Part shown: in pieces, positions 48,145-56,791 of the stretch
How positions within the stretch are numbered: position 1 is the stretch's first letter
Layout: every line of letters begins with the position of its first letter
Virus record (IMG/VR): IMGVR_UViG_3300008117_000023
Location: 47,582 to 111,581 of that record
Length of the DNA stretch: 64,000 nt
From: a virus
Strand: one strand, 5' to 3'
Translations under genes and position numbers: made by a program
The notes under the pieces: model-generated
Told to the model about the DNA's origin: nothing
The model's input: the letters and a program-made list of their open reading frames with translations, nothing else
Databases searched by the model: none

Positions 48145-48840
48145 ATGACTATAAATTATATTGATGTAGGTATTGTTGCTAACGATGGCACCGGTGATGA
48201 TCTCCGTGAGGCATTTATAAAAGTTAACGATAACTTTCAAGAACTAGATTTAAGAATTGTTGAAGAAACTGTTATAGACAATGCAGGAGTTTTAGGTGTA
48301 GGTATATATGCTGGAAAAATTGATGGAGAAAATATATTTAAACGTCTCCTGGCTGGCTCTAATATAAACTTAAATCAAAACGCTAACACTATTACAATCA
48401 ATGCTAATGACAGCTTAGACCAATTAATTGTTGTATCAGACAGTGGTACTGTTACGATTTCAAGAGGACAAACACTATCAATACAAGGTGGCCAAGGAAT
48501 TAACACTAGAGTTAATGGTCAGCAGCTGATAGTTGACCTAGACAATAATGGAATTCTAGTTAAAGATTTAACTCCTACCCTAGCTGGTAACTTAAATGCT
48601 AACAACAAGAACATACAGAATGCCAACACAATTTCTGCAACTACATTCAGCGGAGAATTACAAGGCAACGTATACGGATTTGATGTTCGAGATTTTGGTC
48701 CTTACTTAACTGGTTTTGACTTTGGTGAATTTAGAGCAGTTTATACTAATTCGCTTCAATTTATTATGCGTAAAGTAGACGTTGACTTTGGTCCTTTTGA
48801 CCCACCTAGCGGAGATACTGTAGACCTGGGTGGTTTTTGA
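48145..48840 (+). CDS. Fibre/baseplate-like structural protein, 231 aa
   Basis: Starts at ATG 48145 after AAGGAATTTAAA. YIDVGIVANDGTGDDLREAF and IKVNDNFQEL duplicates the N-terminal block of the giant fibre, suggesting the same attachment site on the virion. Ends with an Asp/Gly/Pro-rich segment (DFGPFDPPSGDTVDLGG). Confidence 0.8.
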   Translation: MTINYIDVGIVANDGTGDDLREAFIKVNDNFQELDLRIVEETVIDNAGVLGVGIYAGKIDGENIFKRLLAGSNINLNQNANTITINANDSLDQLIVVSDSGTVTISRGQTLSIQGGQGINTRVNGQQLIVDLDNNGILVKDLTPTLAGNLNANNKNIQNANTISATTFSGELQGNVYGFDVRDFGPYLTGFDFGEFRAVYTNSLQFIMRKVDVDFGPFDPPSGDTVDLGGF

Positions 48841-48853
48841 ATCCGTTGTTTCC

Positions 48854-48861
48854 GATAAATA
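48854..48861 (+). promoter_or_regulatory. T4-like late promoter motif GATAAATA
   Basis: 20 bases before the ATG at 48882. Confidence 0.72.
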
Positions 48862-48881
48862 CGCTATATAGGATATAAAAT

Positions 48882-51563
48882 ATGGCAGACTTGTGGACGC
48901 AACCGTCTAATACTAAATTAGCTACGCTAGAAGAAAATGTTACAACAAGCATAAATTTGCCGTTGGTTAATCCTTCATCTACGGTTTCTCTTATCAGTGG
49001 AAAATTGCCTGGTGGGATACGAATCCAAGGTTCTCAAATAGTAGGTACTCCTTACGAAGTGCCGCGTGTTACAGATTACAGATTTGTCCTAAGAGCTAGC
49101 TATAACAATGTAACTAGAGATAGAACATTTGTAATTACTGTAGGTGATGCTGATGCACCTGTATGGCAAACAACTCCTGGATTATTACCAGTAGGTAATA
49201 ACAATACATTTTATATTTTAGACAATTCACCAGTTGATTTTCAATTAGTGGCAACTGACGTTGATTTACCTATTGGTGAAAGTTTAGATTTTTATATAGC
49301 GTCCGGAGACGGACAATTACCGCCTGGTATACAATTAACCAGAGACGGCAGATTAGTAGGAGTAGTTGATCCTATTCTTGCTATTGAAAGAACACTGCTT
49401 TATAATGCAGGCTCGTATGATACAGCGCCGTACGATTTTACTTCTGCAGGATATGATTTTGGCTTAAGATCATCTAATGGTTTTGATAGTTTTTTCTACG
49501 ATACTGACATTTATGATTTTAACTATCCAGAACGAACACCTAAAAAATTAAATAGATATTATCAATTTACTGTAAGTGTATCTGACGGAGATATTATATC
49601 TCGACGAACATTTAGAATTTATGTAGTAGGCGATGACTTTTTACGTGCTGACAACACTATTATGCAGGTTGGTACAGGTACGTTTACTGCTGATAACACT
49701 AATATAAGAGTTCCCATATGGTTAACACCTAGCGACTTAGGTGTTAGACGAGCCAACAATTATATTACTTTGTTCTTAGATGTTATTGATTCAAATACAT
49801 TAACAGGTATTGTTACATATTTCTTACAGGCTACTAATCCCGATAGTTCTCTTAGCAGACTACCTCCAGGACTAACACTAGATAGTAGCACCGGAGAAAT
49901 TGCAGGTAAAGTGCCCTATCAAGCAGAGGTTACAAAAACTTTTAAATTTACTATACGGGCTCAAAGATTTACCCCTGATCAAGCACAAGAATTAGTTGCA
50001 AGTAGTAAAACATTTACTGTAAAATTACTAGGGGAAATTAATTCTGAAACAAAATGGATTACTGATAGTAATCTAGGACTGTTGGGATCAAATGTTATTT
50101 CTGTACTAAAAGTTGAAGCAACTACAAATGTTCCCGGAAGTAACGTAATTTATAACTTATCATCAGGAAGACTGCCGCCTGGACTTGCACTAAGTTTTGA
50201 TGGTGAAGTTGTAGGTAAAGTAAATGCATTTGGTGAAAATGTTTATAAAAGCACTTGGAAAAACGAACGACAATATACATTAAACGATGTTGTACGTTAT
50301 CAAGGGTTGCTTTATCAAGCTCTGAGTACTCATCAGAGTACCAGTACTGGGTCATTTAGTACTGATCAGGCGCTATGGGCAAGATTTGCATATAGAACTA
50401 ACGGGCTGACAGTATTTGATAATGATACATTTAGACTTGATGCCAATTCGACTACAATAGATAGAGAATATCGTTTCACTGTTACTGCACAAGATCTTTA
50501 CAAATATAGCGTAGTGAGTAAAGAATTTGTAATTAGAATATCAGACCCTGATAGTAAAAAGTATAGTAATTTATACATGAAGCCTTTTCTTAAAGAACAA
50601 GTTAGAAGAAACTTTAATGCTTTCATTTCTAATCCAGAAATTTTTATTCCAGAATACATTTATCGACCAAGCGATCCTAATTTTGGTATACAACGTGAAA
50701 TTAAAATGCTTGCATATGCTGGTATTGAAACTAAAGAATTACAAGAAGTAGTTAGAGCAATGTCTACAAATCATAGAAGAAAACGCTATCGAGTGGGCGA
50801 TTTAAAGAGTGCTATTGCAAAAGTTCCTGGAACTAATGATATAGTTTATGAAGTACTTTATTTGGATGTAATAGATCCTTATAATCCAAGTGAAGGTCGA
50901 ACTAAGAAAAGTATTACAGTACGTAATTCTAAAAAGATTAAAGTTAATTCTGTTAGTGCAACGCCTAAAGACATGTTTTACGACTACGAAGAAAAACCTT
51001 CTTTTACAGTACAGGCTAGAGGAAAAACTATTACTGTTACACTAGGCGAAGATTTCGTAGTTGAAACTAGAGCTGATGGAGAATTTAAGTTAAAATGGGA
51101 AGATGGATTGGAAATAGATTCTAGAACAGAAACTAGAATTCTATCAATACTAGAGGGACTATCTCCAAACATGGTGTTAAGACCCGAACCTGAAGCTAAT
51201 ACAGTTAAAGCGGATTCTAATATATACACTGCTGGACAGACAATTGATTCAATAAAATATATCAGTAATATCACAAACATGCGTGATAATATACGACCGT
51301 TAGGTCGTACTGAAAGATCTTTTGTTCCGCTTTGGATGCGATCATCACAACAGAGTAGTGTAGACGAACTAGGTTATACTCCATCGTTGGTGTTGTGCTA
51401 TTGTAAACCAGGAACTAGTCAAATTATTCAAAGTGCCATTAAAGCTAGCAATTTTGACTTTAGTCAATTTGACTTAGACATGGACAGATACATTATTGAT
51501 AATACTCTTATAAGCAGTAAATCGCAGTATTTACTGTTCGCAAATTATCAGTACAATATATAA
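48882..51563 (+). CDS. Multi-Ig-domain (He_PIG-like) virion protein, 893 aa
   Basis: At least four cadherin/Ig-like repeats with the He_PIG ending: LPGGIRIQGSQIVGTP, LPPGIQLTRDGRLVGVV, LPPGLTLDSSTGEIAGKV and LPPGLALSFDGEVVGKV. Between repeats lies a chitin/cellulose-binding-like segment YTLNDVVRYQGLLYQALSTH. The C-terminal 350 residues are mixed alpha/beta and unrecognised. Likely decorates tail or baseplate and binds surface glycans. Confidence 0.82.
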   Translation: MADLWTQPSNTKLATLEENVTTSINLPLVNPSSTVSLISGKLPGGIRIQGSQIVGTPYEVPRVTDYRFVLRASYNNVTRDRTFVITVGDADAPVWQTTPGLLPVGNNNTFYILDNSPVDFQLVATDVDLPIGESLDFYIASGDGQLPPGIQLTRDGRLVGVVDPILAIERTLLYNAGSYDTAPYDFTSAGYDFGLRSSNGFDSFFYDTDIYDFNYPERTPKKLNRYYQFTVSVSDGDIISRRTFRIYVVGDDFLRADNTIMQVGTGTFTADNTNIRVPIWLTPSDLGVRRANNYITLFLDVIDSNTLTGIVTYFLQATNPDSSLSRLPPGLTLDSSTGEIAGKVPYQAEVTKTFKFTIRAQRFTPDQAQELVASSKTFTVKLLGEINSETKWITDSNLGLLGSNVISVLKVEATTNVPGSNVIYNLSSGRLPPGLALSFDGEVVGKVNAFGENVYKSTWKNERQYTLNDVVRYQGLLYQALSTHQSTSTGSFSTDQALWARFAYRTNGLTVFDNDTFRLDANSTTIDREYRFTVTAQDLYKYSVVSKEFVIRISDPDSKKYSNLYMKPFLKEQVRRNFNAFISNPEIFIPEYIYRPSDPNFGIQREIKMLAYAGIETKELQEVVRAMSTNHRRKRYRVGDLKSAIAKVPGTNDIVYEVLYLDVIDPYNPSEGRTKKSITVRNSKKIKVNSVSATPKDMFYDYEEKPSFTVQARGKTITVTLGEDFVVETRADGEFKLKWEDGLEIDSRTETRILSILEGLSPNMVLRPEPEANTVKADSNIYTAGQTIDSIKYISNITNMRDNIRPLGRTERSFVPLWMRSSQQSSVDELGYTPSLVLCYCKPGTSQIIQSAIKASNFDFSQFDLDMDRYIIDNTLISSKSQYLLFANYQYNI

Positions 51564-51567
51564 AGTA

Positions 51568-51575
51568 AATAAATA
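51568..51575 (+). promoter_or_regulatory. T4-like late promoter variant AATAAATA
   Basis: 20 bases before the ATG at 51596. Confidence 0.6.
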
Positions 51576-51595
51576 CTGTTAGGAGATAAATTAAA

Positions 51596-52198
51596 ATGGC
51601 TAGTAATATAAATTATATAAATGTCGACGAAAGTTTTCCAATAGCTGGACAGGACAACGATAGTCAGGGTTTTCGAGATAACTTTGCAACAATTAAAAGT
51701 AGTTTAGCATCTGCTAAAACTGAGATTACAAATCTTCAAGATAATACTGCAAAATTAAACGTTAACAATAACTTTAATCAAAACGAAATTTCAAATGCTA
51801 AACTTAGAAACACACCATATGTGTTTTTTAATAAAAATATTAACCAAGGCGATACGCATAATTTACTGTTCAGTGACGGAAGTTACCAGCAATTAAATAT
51901 CAACAATTTTGCTATTATAGATTTAGAAGATTTTAGACCACCAAACGGTGCTCAAGTTCAGTTTAAAATTCAAATTTTGTTTAATGGAAACGGAACAGTT
52001 GAGTGGCTTACTGGATCTCCAAGCAATGTTTTTAGGGTTAATTCTACCTGGCCTAAGAGAGTAAACCCAACTAATCCATTTACTGTTACGACAAATCAAC
52101 CCGTTCTAGTTGATATTTGGACAACTGACGGTATAACATTCTACGGCCATTATTACGGAAACTATGTAACGATTGCTCAAGACGATGGTATCATTTAA
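51596..52198 (+). CDS. Virion structural protein, 200 aa
   Basis: INYINVDESFPIAGQDNDSQ and GFRDNFATIKSSLASAKTEI is another form of the N-terminal GxDN(D)xxGFRxNF block of fibre-type proteins; a beta-rich C-terminal part follows (VEWLTGSPSNVFRVNSTW). A CGGxxxxNF-type adaptor at the fibre base is plausible. TTAGGAG upstream. Confidence 0.75.
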   Translation: MASNINYINVDESFPIAGQDNDSQGFRDNFATIKSSLASAKTEITNLQDNTAKLNVNNNFNQNEISNAKLRNTPYVFFNKNINQGDTHNLLFSDGSYQQLNINNFAIIDLEDFRPPNGAQVQFKIQILFNGNGTVEWLTGSPSNVFRVNSTWPKRVNPTNPFTVTTNQPVLVDIWTTDGITFYGHYYGNYVTIAQDDGII

Positions 52199-52424
52199 TC
52201 CTCTAGTAGACGATTTTTCAAAACTTTCAGACCTTGAAGTAGAATCAAAGGTTACTGATCTAGGGCGAAAATATTTTATGTCTAGAAATCCAGAAGTACA
52301 AATGCAGATAGCAGCACTGCTAGGAATGTACAAGGAAGAAATGCAAGCAAGGCGTGCTCGCACACAATTACAATCACAACAAAACGGCAATTCTGATCTT
52401 GACAATTTAATCAATATCAGCTAA
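52185..52424 (+). CDS. Small helical protein, 79 aa
   Basis: Starts at ATG 52185 inside the previous gene's end. VDDFSKLSDLEVESKVTDLG and RKYFMSRNPEVQMQIAALLG then EEMQARRARTQ; a conserved helical protein near structural genes of T4-like phages, possibly assembly related. Function not established. Confidence 0.68.
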   Translation: MVSFNPLVDDFSKLSDLEVESKVTDLGRKYFMSRNPEVQMQIAALLGMYKEEMQARRARTQLQSQQNGNSDLDNLINIS

Positions 52425-52433
52425 TATAGTTAG

Positions 52434-52991
52434 ATGCTTATTAAAACTGACAAGTTAGGGGTGCCTAGATTTTCTAACCAAGACTTAATATCTATGATCT
52501 ATAGCGGACATGTAGATAAATGTCACGTAGTACTATGCGAGCCTTCCGATGACATTGATAAATTTAATGCTACTATGGAAGAACAAGGACTCCCAACATT
52601 AACCAAATACATTGCACTAGATGTAGATCAGAAAGATTTTGACAACGCTTTACAGTCAGAATGGTTCATGCCTGAAGATTATAAAAATCTAGATATAGGT
52701 GCCTATATCATGCATAAGTTGATGCAAAAACTAGGCACAATTGAACCCTACGAAATACAAGAACGAGAAGAATACAAAAGAGTATGCGAAGAATTAGATG
52801 CATTTGGTGAGCATAATATGCAGGATTTGCTTCGATATATGGTATATCTTGTAGACTTTATGAGAGAAAATAACATAGTTTGGGGAGTTGGGAGAGGCTC
52901 TAGTGTAGCAAGTTATATTTTATATCTAATTGGTATACACAGAATTGATTCAATTCAGTATAACCTAGACTGGCGAGAGTTCTTGAGATAA
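52434..52991 (+). CDS. DnaE-motif protein (DNA polymerase III alpha fragment-like)
   Basis: 185 residues. The C-terminus WGVGRGSSVASYILYLIGIH then RIDSIQYNLDWREFLR closely follows the bacterial PolIII-alpha palm motif (VGPGRGSxxxSLVxYxLGIT-DPLxYxLLFERFLN), but the protein stops before the catalytic PDxD aspartates. Upstream MPEDYKNLDIGAYIMHKL may match the preceding PolC/DnaE region. So it is not an active polymerase. It may bind DNA or act as a decoy subunit; it could also be a remnant, though the frame is intact. Confidence 0.65.
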   Translation: MLIKTDKLGVPRFSNQDLISMIYSGHVDKCHVVLCEPSDDIDKFNATMEEQGLPTLTKYIALDVDQKDFDNALQSEWFMPEDYKNLDIGAYIMHKLMQKLGTIEPYEIQEREEYKRVCEELDAFGEHNMQDLLRYMVYLVDFMRENNIVWGVGRGSSVASYILYLIGIHRIDSIQYNLDWREFLR

Positions 52992-53019
52992 GTACATATA
53001 TAATATTAGGAGAATTAAT

Positions 53020-53358
53020 ATGCCAATGAAACAACCACAAAAAAAGATTTACAAAACTGCCCAAGGCAAAATAGTTGATATGGACATGCTTAGGCAGCGC
53101 AACGAACTTACACCTGCTGTAGGTAATGCTCGCGTAAATGCTAGAGGAGATGAATTAGGTCCTGGCGGGAAAGTTATTCGTAAGCGGGAAGATGTTCTTA
53201 AAGAATATTACGACACAGCACAAGGTGTAGCAGATCAAACGCCAGTAAGAAAAGCTAAAACTGTTACAGAAACAGCAAGTGAAGAAGAATGGGTTGAGGA
53301 CGACGAAGGTAATTTTGTTCCGGCAGACGAAGTTAAAGTTACAAAAAGAGGGCGTTAA
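53020..53358 (+). CDS. Conserved acidic phage protein, 112 aa
   Basis: KIYKTAQGKIVDMDMLRQRN and ELTPAVGNARVNARGDELGP, then GGKVIRKRE, a pattern common to a protein next to the GroES-like gene in T4-like environmental phages. C-terminal EEEWVEDDEGNFVPADEVKV. AGGAG upstream. Unknown function, maybe virion associated. Confidence 0.7.
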   Translation: MPMKQPQKKIYKTAQGKIVDMDMLRQRNELTPAVGNARVNARGDELGPGGKVIRKREDVLKEYYDTAQGVADQTPVRKAKTVTETASEEEWVEDDEGNFVPADEVKVTKRGR

Positions 53359-53759
53359 TGAGTATTCAGCTTAACGTTACCAAAGGCAAACCAAGAGCAG
53401 TTAGTAATAGAGTACTAGTCTCCGATATGTACTTTGGTGAGCAAAAAACTACAAGCGGCATTGTGCTAACGTCAGACGACGGAACTACTCGAGGAATTTA
53501 TCCTCGCTGGGCAAAGGTTTACTGTAAAGGTCCAAATAATAAAGATCCTTATGAGATTGGACAGTGGATCCTAGTTGAACACGGACGCTGGACTCGAGGG
53601 TTCAAAGTTGATGACGGAGAAGGCGAAAAAGAGCTACGTATGGTTGAATCTGAAAGTGTTCTTGCCTATGCAGATGAAAAACCAAATGATGTTTATGTTG
53701 GTCAAGAATATGCCAACGGATCTAGTACTACTATTAAACCGGAAGATTTTATAAAATGA
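53358..53759 (+). CDS. GroES/gp31-like co-chaperonin
   Basis: 133 residues. PRAVSNRVLVSDMYFGEQKT then GIVLTSDDGTTRGIYPRWAK and DPYEIGQWILVEHGRWTRG reproduce the GroES fold order (domain start, mobile loop with hydrophobic tripeptide, barrel strands), with the longer form of T4 gp31-type proteins. It would cap host GroEL for folding of phage capsid protein. Overlaps both neighbours. Confidence 0.78.
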   Translation: MSIQLNVTKGKPRAVSNRVLVSDMYFGEQKTTSGIVLTSDDGTTRGIYPRWAKVYCKGPNNKDPYEIGQWILVEHGRWTRGFKVDDGEGEKELRMVESESVLAYADEKPNDVYVGQEYANGSSTTIKPEDFIK

Positions 53760-54157
53760 CAAATCCCTTCAGAGATCAAGAAAAATTTATGCGAGCCTGT
53801 GACCAAACAGTTGGTGAGAGTAACTTAAATCAATTTGGTCTGTATACAAAATTGATAGAAGAAGAGTATAAAGAATTTAAACATGCCTGTGATATGAATG
53901 ATAATGTAGAAGCATTAGATGCTTTAATTGATATTTTAGTTGTAACAATTGGAGCTATTCACAGTGCAGGATTTGATGCAGAAGGTGCATGGAAAGAAGT
54001 TATGCGTACTAACTTTGCTAAGATTGATAAGGACACTGGCAAGGTTCGAAAGCGTGAGGACGGCAAAGTATTGAAACCTGTGGGATGGACTGCTCCGGAT
54101 TTAAAACCGTTTGTAACCAAAATACCACCTAATGGATTTGTAACAGACTGCGTTTAA
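53756..54157 (+). CDS. MazG/PRA-PH-like nucleotide pyrophosphohydrolase
   Basis: 133 residues. LIEEEYKEFKHAC, NVEALDALIDILVVTIGAIH and a conserved GAWKEVMRTNFAKIDKDTGK match all-alpha NTP pyrophosphatases (EExxE...ExxD ligands). These hydrolyse NTP/dNTPs; cyanophage MazG has been linked to ppGpp-related reprogramming. Here it lies in the nucleotide-metabolism block. Confidence 0.8.
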   Translation: MTNPFRDQEKFMRACDQTVGESNLNQFGLYTKLIEEEYKEFKHACDMNDNVEALDALIDILVVTIGAIHSAGFDAEGAWKEVMRTNFAKIDKDTGKVRKREDGKVLKPVGWTAPDLKPFVTKIPPNGFVTDCV

Positions 54158-54167
54158 CCTAAATTAC

Positions 54168-54196
54168 TTGACTCCTAATAGATTATGCAGTATAAT
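54168..54196 (+). promoter_or_regulatory. Sigma70-type promoter inside an inverted repeat
   Basis: TTGACT 54168-54173, 17-base spacer, TATAAT 54191-54196. Confidence 0.85.
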
Positions 54197-54216
54197 GTAT
54201 ATAAACTATTAGGAGT
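54171..54216 (+). promoter_or_regulatory. 11-bp inverted repeat enclosing promoter and Shine-Dalgarno
   Basis: ACTCCTAATAG (54171-54181) and CTATTAGGAGT (54206-54216), perfect. The right arm contains AGGAG, the ribosome site of the next gene, and is followed by TTTCTTTT. Read-through RNA would hide the site and may terminate; RNA started at the internal promoter lacks the left arm. Confidence 0.75.
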
Positions 54217-54222
54217 TTTCTT

Positions 54223-54762
54223 TTGGCCACACACGGAATGATTGACTTAGAAACACTTGGTGTAGAACCTGATTGTGTCGTAATGACAATAGGTGCTATT
54301 AAGTTTGATCCTTTTACTGATGCAGAACCGCATAGCGGTTTATACTTGCGTTGCGATGTTGATGAACAGACGGCCATGGGCAGGACTATTGACGACAATA
54401 CTCTAGCTTGGTGGGCAAAACAAGACGAAGCTATCAAAGAAGAAGCATTTGGCGAACACAAACGAGCGTCAATGGATCAAGTTACAAGAGCAATCAACAA
54501 GTTTTGCGTAGGATTAGATGTATTATGGTGTCAAGGTCCGTTGTTTGACTATGCTATTTTACAAAATCTTTACAAGCAACTGGGAAAGCCTGCACCGTGG
54601 CACTATTGGCAGATTCGCGATAGTCGAACACTGTTTTCTATGATGCCTCAAGATCCTCGAAAAGCAATTCAAGAAAGTTTACACAATGCGCTTGCTGACT
54701 GTTATTATCAAGCAAAGTGTGTACAACAAAGTTACAAGCATTTTGGAGTTAAAGCAAGATGA
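54223..54762 (+). CDS. 3'-5' exonuclease (RNase T/DnaQ-like, Rv2179c type)
   Basis: 179 residues from a TTG start with AGGAG 7 bases before it. MIDLETLGVEPDCVVMTIGA (DxE of ExoI), LWCQGPLFDYAIL (ExoII Asp) and NALADCYYQA (ExoIII Asp) give a DEDD-type nuclease. Resembles phage and mycobacterial Rv2179c-like exoribonucleases. May degrade RNA or DNA ends. Confidence 0.82.
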   Translation: MATHGMIDLETLGVEPDCVVMTIGAIKFDPFTDAEPHSGLYLRCDVDEQTAMGRTIDDNTLAWWAKQDEAIKEEAFGEHKRASMDQVTRAINKFCVGLDVLWCQGPLFDYAILQNLYKQLGKPAPWHYWQIRDSRTLFSMMPQDPRKAIQESLHNALADCYYQAKCVQQSYKHFGVKAR

Positions 54763-55103
54763 TAAATGGCATTACATCTAACAGTAGATATATTACTGTG
54801 TCAGATGGTTCAGGTACTAATCCGTATATTAGTCCCGGAGCAGTAGGAGCAGGCATGATGCGCTGGAACCCAAACATGAATTGTATGGAAGTATGTGACG
54901 GTAATAGTTGGAAGTCTTTAGGTATGAGCTATGCCAGCGTGGGACTAACAGGTGAAACTGAATCTTTGTTAGACTGGGCTAGAGAAAAACGTATGGAAGA
55001 ACAACGACTACAGGAAATGATGGAGAAGTATCCAGCACTTAAAAAAGCCAAAGATAACTTTGATATATTACTCAATATAGTTAAGGATGATTTTAAGCAA
55101 TGA
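54759..55103 (+). CDS. Hypothetical protein, 114 aa
   Basis: N-terminal beta part (RYITVSDGSGTNPYISPG; MRWNPNMNCMEVCDGNSW) resembles fibre or head decoration modules with the W-D-G-N-W signature; C-terminal coiled coil (EKRMEEQRLQEMMEKYPAL). ATGA overlaps on both sides. Confidence 0.65.
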   Translation: MINGITSNSRYITVSDGSGTNPYISPGAVGAGMMRWNPNMNCMEVCDGNSWKSLGMSYASVGLTGETESLLDWAREKRMEEQRLQEMMEKYPALKKAKDNFDILLNIVKDDFKQ

Positions 55104-55504
55104 AAATAGGTTTTACTTGTTCAACTTTTGATTTGTTTCATGCCGGGCATGTAATGATGCTGGAAGAGGCAAAAACACAATGTGAGTTTTTAATTGTAGG
55201 ATTACAGACTGACCCTACACTTGATAGGCCCGATACTAAAAATAAACCTGTACAAGGAGTATTTGAACGTTGGGCACAATTGAAGGCTTGTAAATTTGTA
55301 GATCAAATCGTACCTTACTCCACTGAGCGAGAGTTACGCGATATTCTTTTATCGTTTCCTATCAATATTAGAATTTTAGGTGAAGAGTATCAAAGTAAAG
55401 AATTTACGGGACACGACATTCCTATGGAATTTTACTTTAATAAACGTAGACACAGTTTTTCAACTTCAGAATTAAGACAACGTGTAATAGAGGCCACAAA
55501 ATGA
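55100..55504 (+). CDS. Cytidylyltransferase-like protein (TagD type)
   Basis: 134 residues. GFTCSTFDLFHAGHVMMLEE carries the HxGH nucleotidyl-transferase motif, LIVGLQTDP a Rossmann strand, and HSFSTSELRQRV the second signature ([S]TSxLRxR). Glycerol-3-phosphate cytidylyltransferases make CDP-glycerol; phage members may supply a sugar or lipid precursor. ATGA overlap upstream. Confidence 0.83.
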   Translation: MKIGFTCSTFDLFHAGHVMMLEEAKTQCEFLIVGLQTDPTLDRPDTKNKPVQGVFERWAQLKACKFVDQIVPYSTERELRDILLSFPINIRILGEEYQSKEFTGHDIPMEFYFNKRRHSFSTSELRQRVIEATK

Positions 55505-55671
55505 AATGTGATACTTGCGGTGAAAATTTAAAAGAAAATGGTTATGGATGTGACTGGCGACAAGGTCGTTGCCCGCATCGCCATCCCATGTTTAACGAAA
55601 TCGTACTTGACAATTACAAGATGCGATATTATAATTTAGTACAAACTATTAAAGGCTGGTTTAAATTTTGA
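55501..55671 (+). CDS. Small zinc-binding protein, 56 aa
   Basis: MKCDTCGENLKENGYGCDWR then GRCPHRHP: CxxC...C...CxH set as a zinc finger. ATGA overlap with the previous gene, TTGA overlap with the next. Conserved-looking but unknown role. Confidence 0.68.
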   Translation: MKCDTCGENLKENGYGCDWRQGRCPHRHPMFNEIVLDNYKMRYYNLVQTIKGWFKF

Positions 55672-55859
55672 GAAACTTAGAATTAGAAGATGCTGTAATA
55701 GCATTACATGACACAGCTAGAACTGTTGAAAAAAGAATTGGTCGAGGTCAATTAAGCGACGACATTAGATCCTGTGCAGATCGATTGCATCAATATTTAA
55801 GAACCGATGCATCAATTAATATACTAACACAAAATATTATTAACAAGGCAGAAGAATGA
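55668..55859 (+). CDS. Small helical protein, 63 aa
   Basis: TTG start overlapping the previous stop. ELEDAVIALHDTARTVEKRI and IRSCADRLHQYLR, all-helical; typical of small phage proteins before the clamp loader. ATGA overlap with the next gene. Confidence 0.65.
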   Translation: MRNLELEDAVIALHDTARTVEKRIGRGQLSDDIRSCADRLHQYLRTDASINILTQNIINKAEE

Positions 55860-56770
55860 AAGAACTATGGGTAGAAAAGTATCGTCCTAAAAAGGTCAAC
55901 GGATATGTGTTCCGAGATGACGCACAACGAAAACAAATACAGCAATGGATTAAAGACCAAAGTATTCCTCACTTACTGTTTAGTGGCAATGCAGGTATTG
56001 GTAAAACCACTCTTGCTCGGATTTTGTTTAATGAATTAGATATTAACGATCTAGACATTATGGAGATTAACGCAAGTCGTGAAAACAATGCAGATACTAT
56101 TCGTGACAAAATCACAAACTTTGTACAAATGATTCCGTTTGGCCCGTTCAAGGTTGTACTGCTGGATGAGGCAGATTACTTAACTCCAAATGCACAGGCT
56201 ATCTTGCGCGGTGTTATGGAAGAGTATCATACCACAGCAAGATTTATTCTAACTTGTAACTATCCTAACAGGATCATTCCTGCGATTCACAGTCGCTGTC
56301 AAGGCTTCCACGTTGCAAAAGTAGATCAAACTGAGTTTACTGCTAGAGTAGCTGAGATCCTTATCACTGAAGAAGTAGAATTTGACATTGATACTCTTGA
56401 CACATATGTTAAAGCAACATATCCAGACCTCCGTAAGTGCATTAATACTGTTCAAATGAACAGTCAAGAAGGTAAATTAGTAAAACCCAATGAGGCAGAC
56501 ACTGGTGAAGCAGACTGGAAGATTCATATGGTAGAACTATTTAAAGCTGGTAAGATCAGCGAAGCACGAAAACTACTGTGCGGAAGTGTTCGACCTGAAG
56601 AAATGGAAGATATTTTCCGCTGGCTTTATGACAATATTGAACTGTTTGGTGACGAAGAAAAACAAAACTCTGCGGTGCTTACTATCAAACAAGGATTAGT
56701 TGATCATACTCTTGTAGTAGATCCAGAAATAAATCTTGCCGCAACTCTTATTAGACTTGCAAGACTGTAA
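55856..56770 (+). CDS. Sliding-clamp loader ATPase (gp44-like)
   Basis: 304 residues, AAA+ clamp loader. Walker A SGNAGIGKTTLA (43-54), Walker B VVLLDEADYL (100-109), sensor ILTCNYPN, and SRC arginine-finger motif (146-148), then a lid and C-terminal collar. It matches the large subunit of T4-type loaders (gp44) and RFC-small proteins; the small subunit (gp62) is not seen here. It loads the sliding clamp for DNA replication and late transcription in T4. Confidence 0.92.
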   Translation: MKELWVEKYRPKKVNGYVFRDDAQRKQIQQWIKDQSIPHLLFSGNAGIGKTTLARILFNELDINDLDIMEINASRENNADTIRDKITNFVQMIPFGPFKVVLLDEADYLTPNAQAILRGVMEEYHTTARFILTCNYPNRIIPAIHSRCQGFHVAKVDQTEFTARVAEILITEEVEFDIDTLDTYVKATYPDLRKCINTVQMNSQEGKLVKPNEADTGEADWKIHMVELFKAGKISEARKLLCGSVRPEEMEDIFRWLYDNIELFGDEEKQNSAVLTIKQGLVDHTLVVDPEINLAATLIRLARL

Positions 56771-56791
56771 TAATTAAGTAAAGGAAATTAA

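Noticed and set aside
52434-52991. Complete DNA polymerase III alpha subunit
   Set aside because: Only 185 residues; catalytic aspartates and finger/thumb regions are missing.
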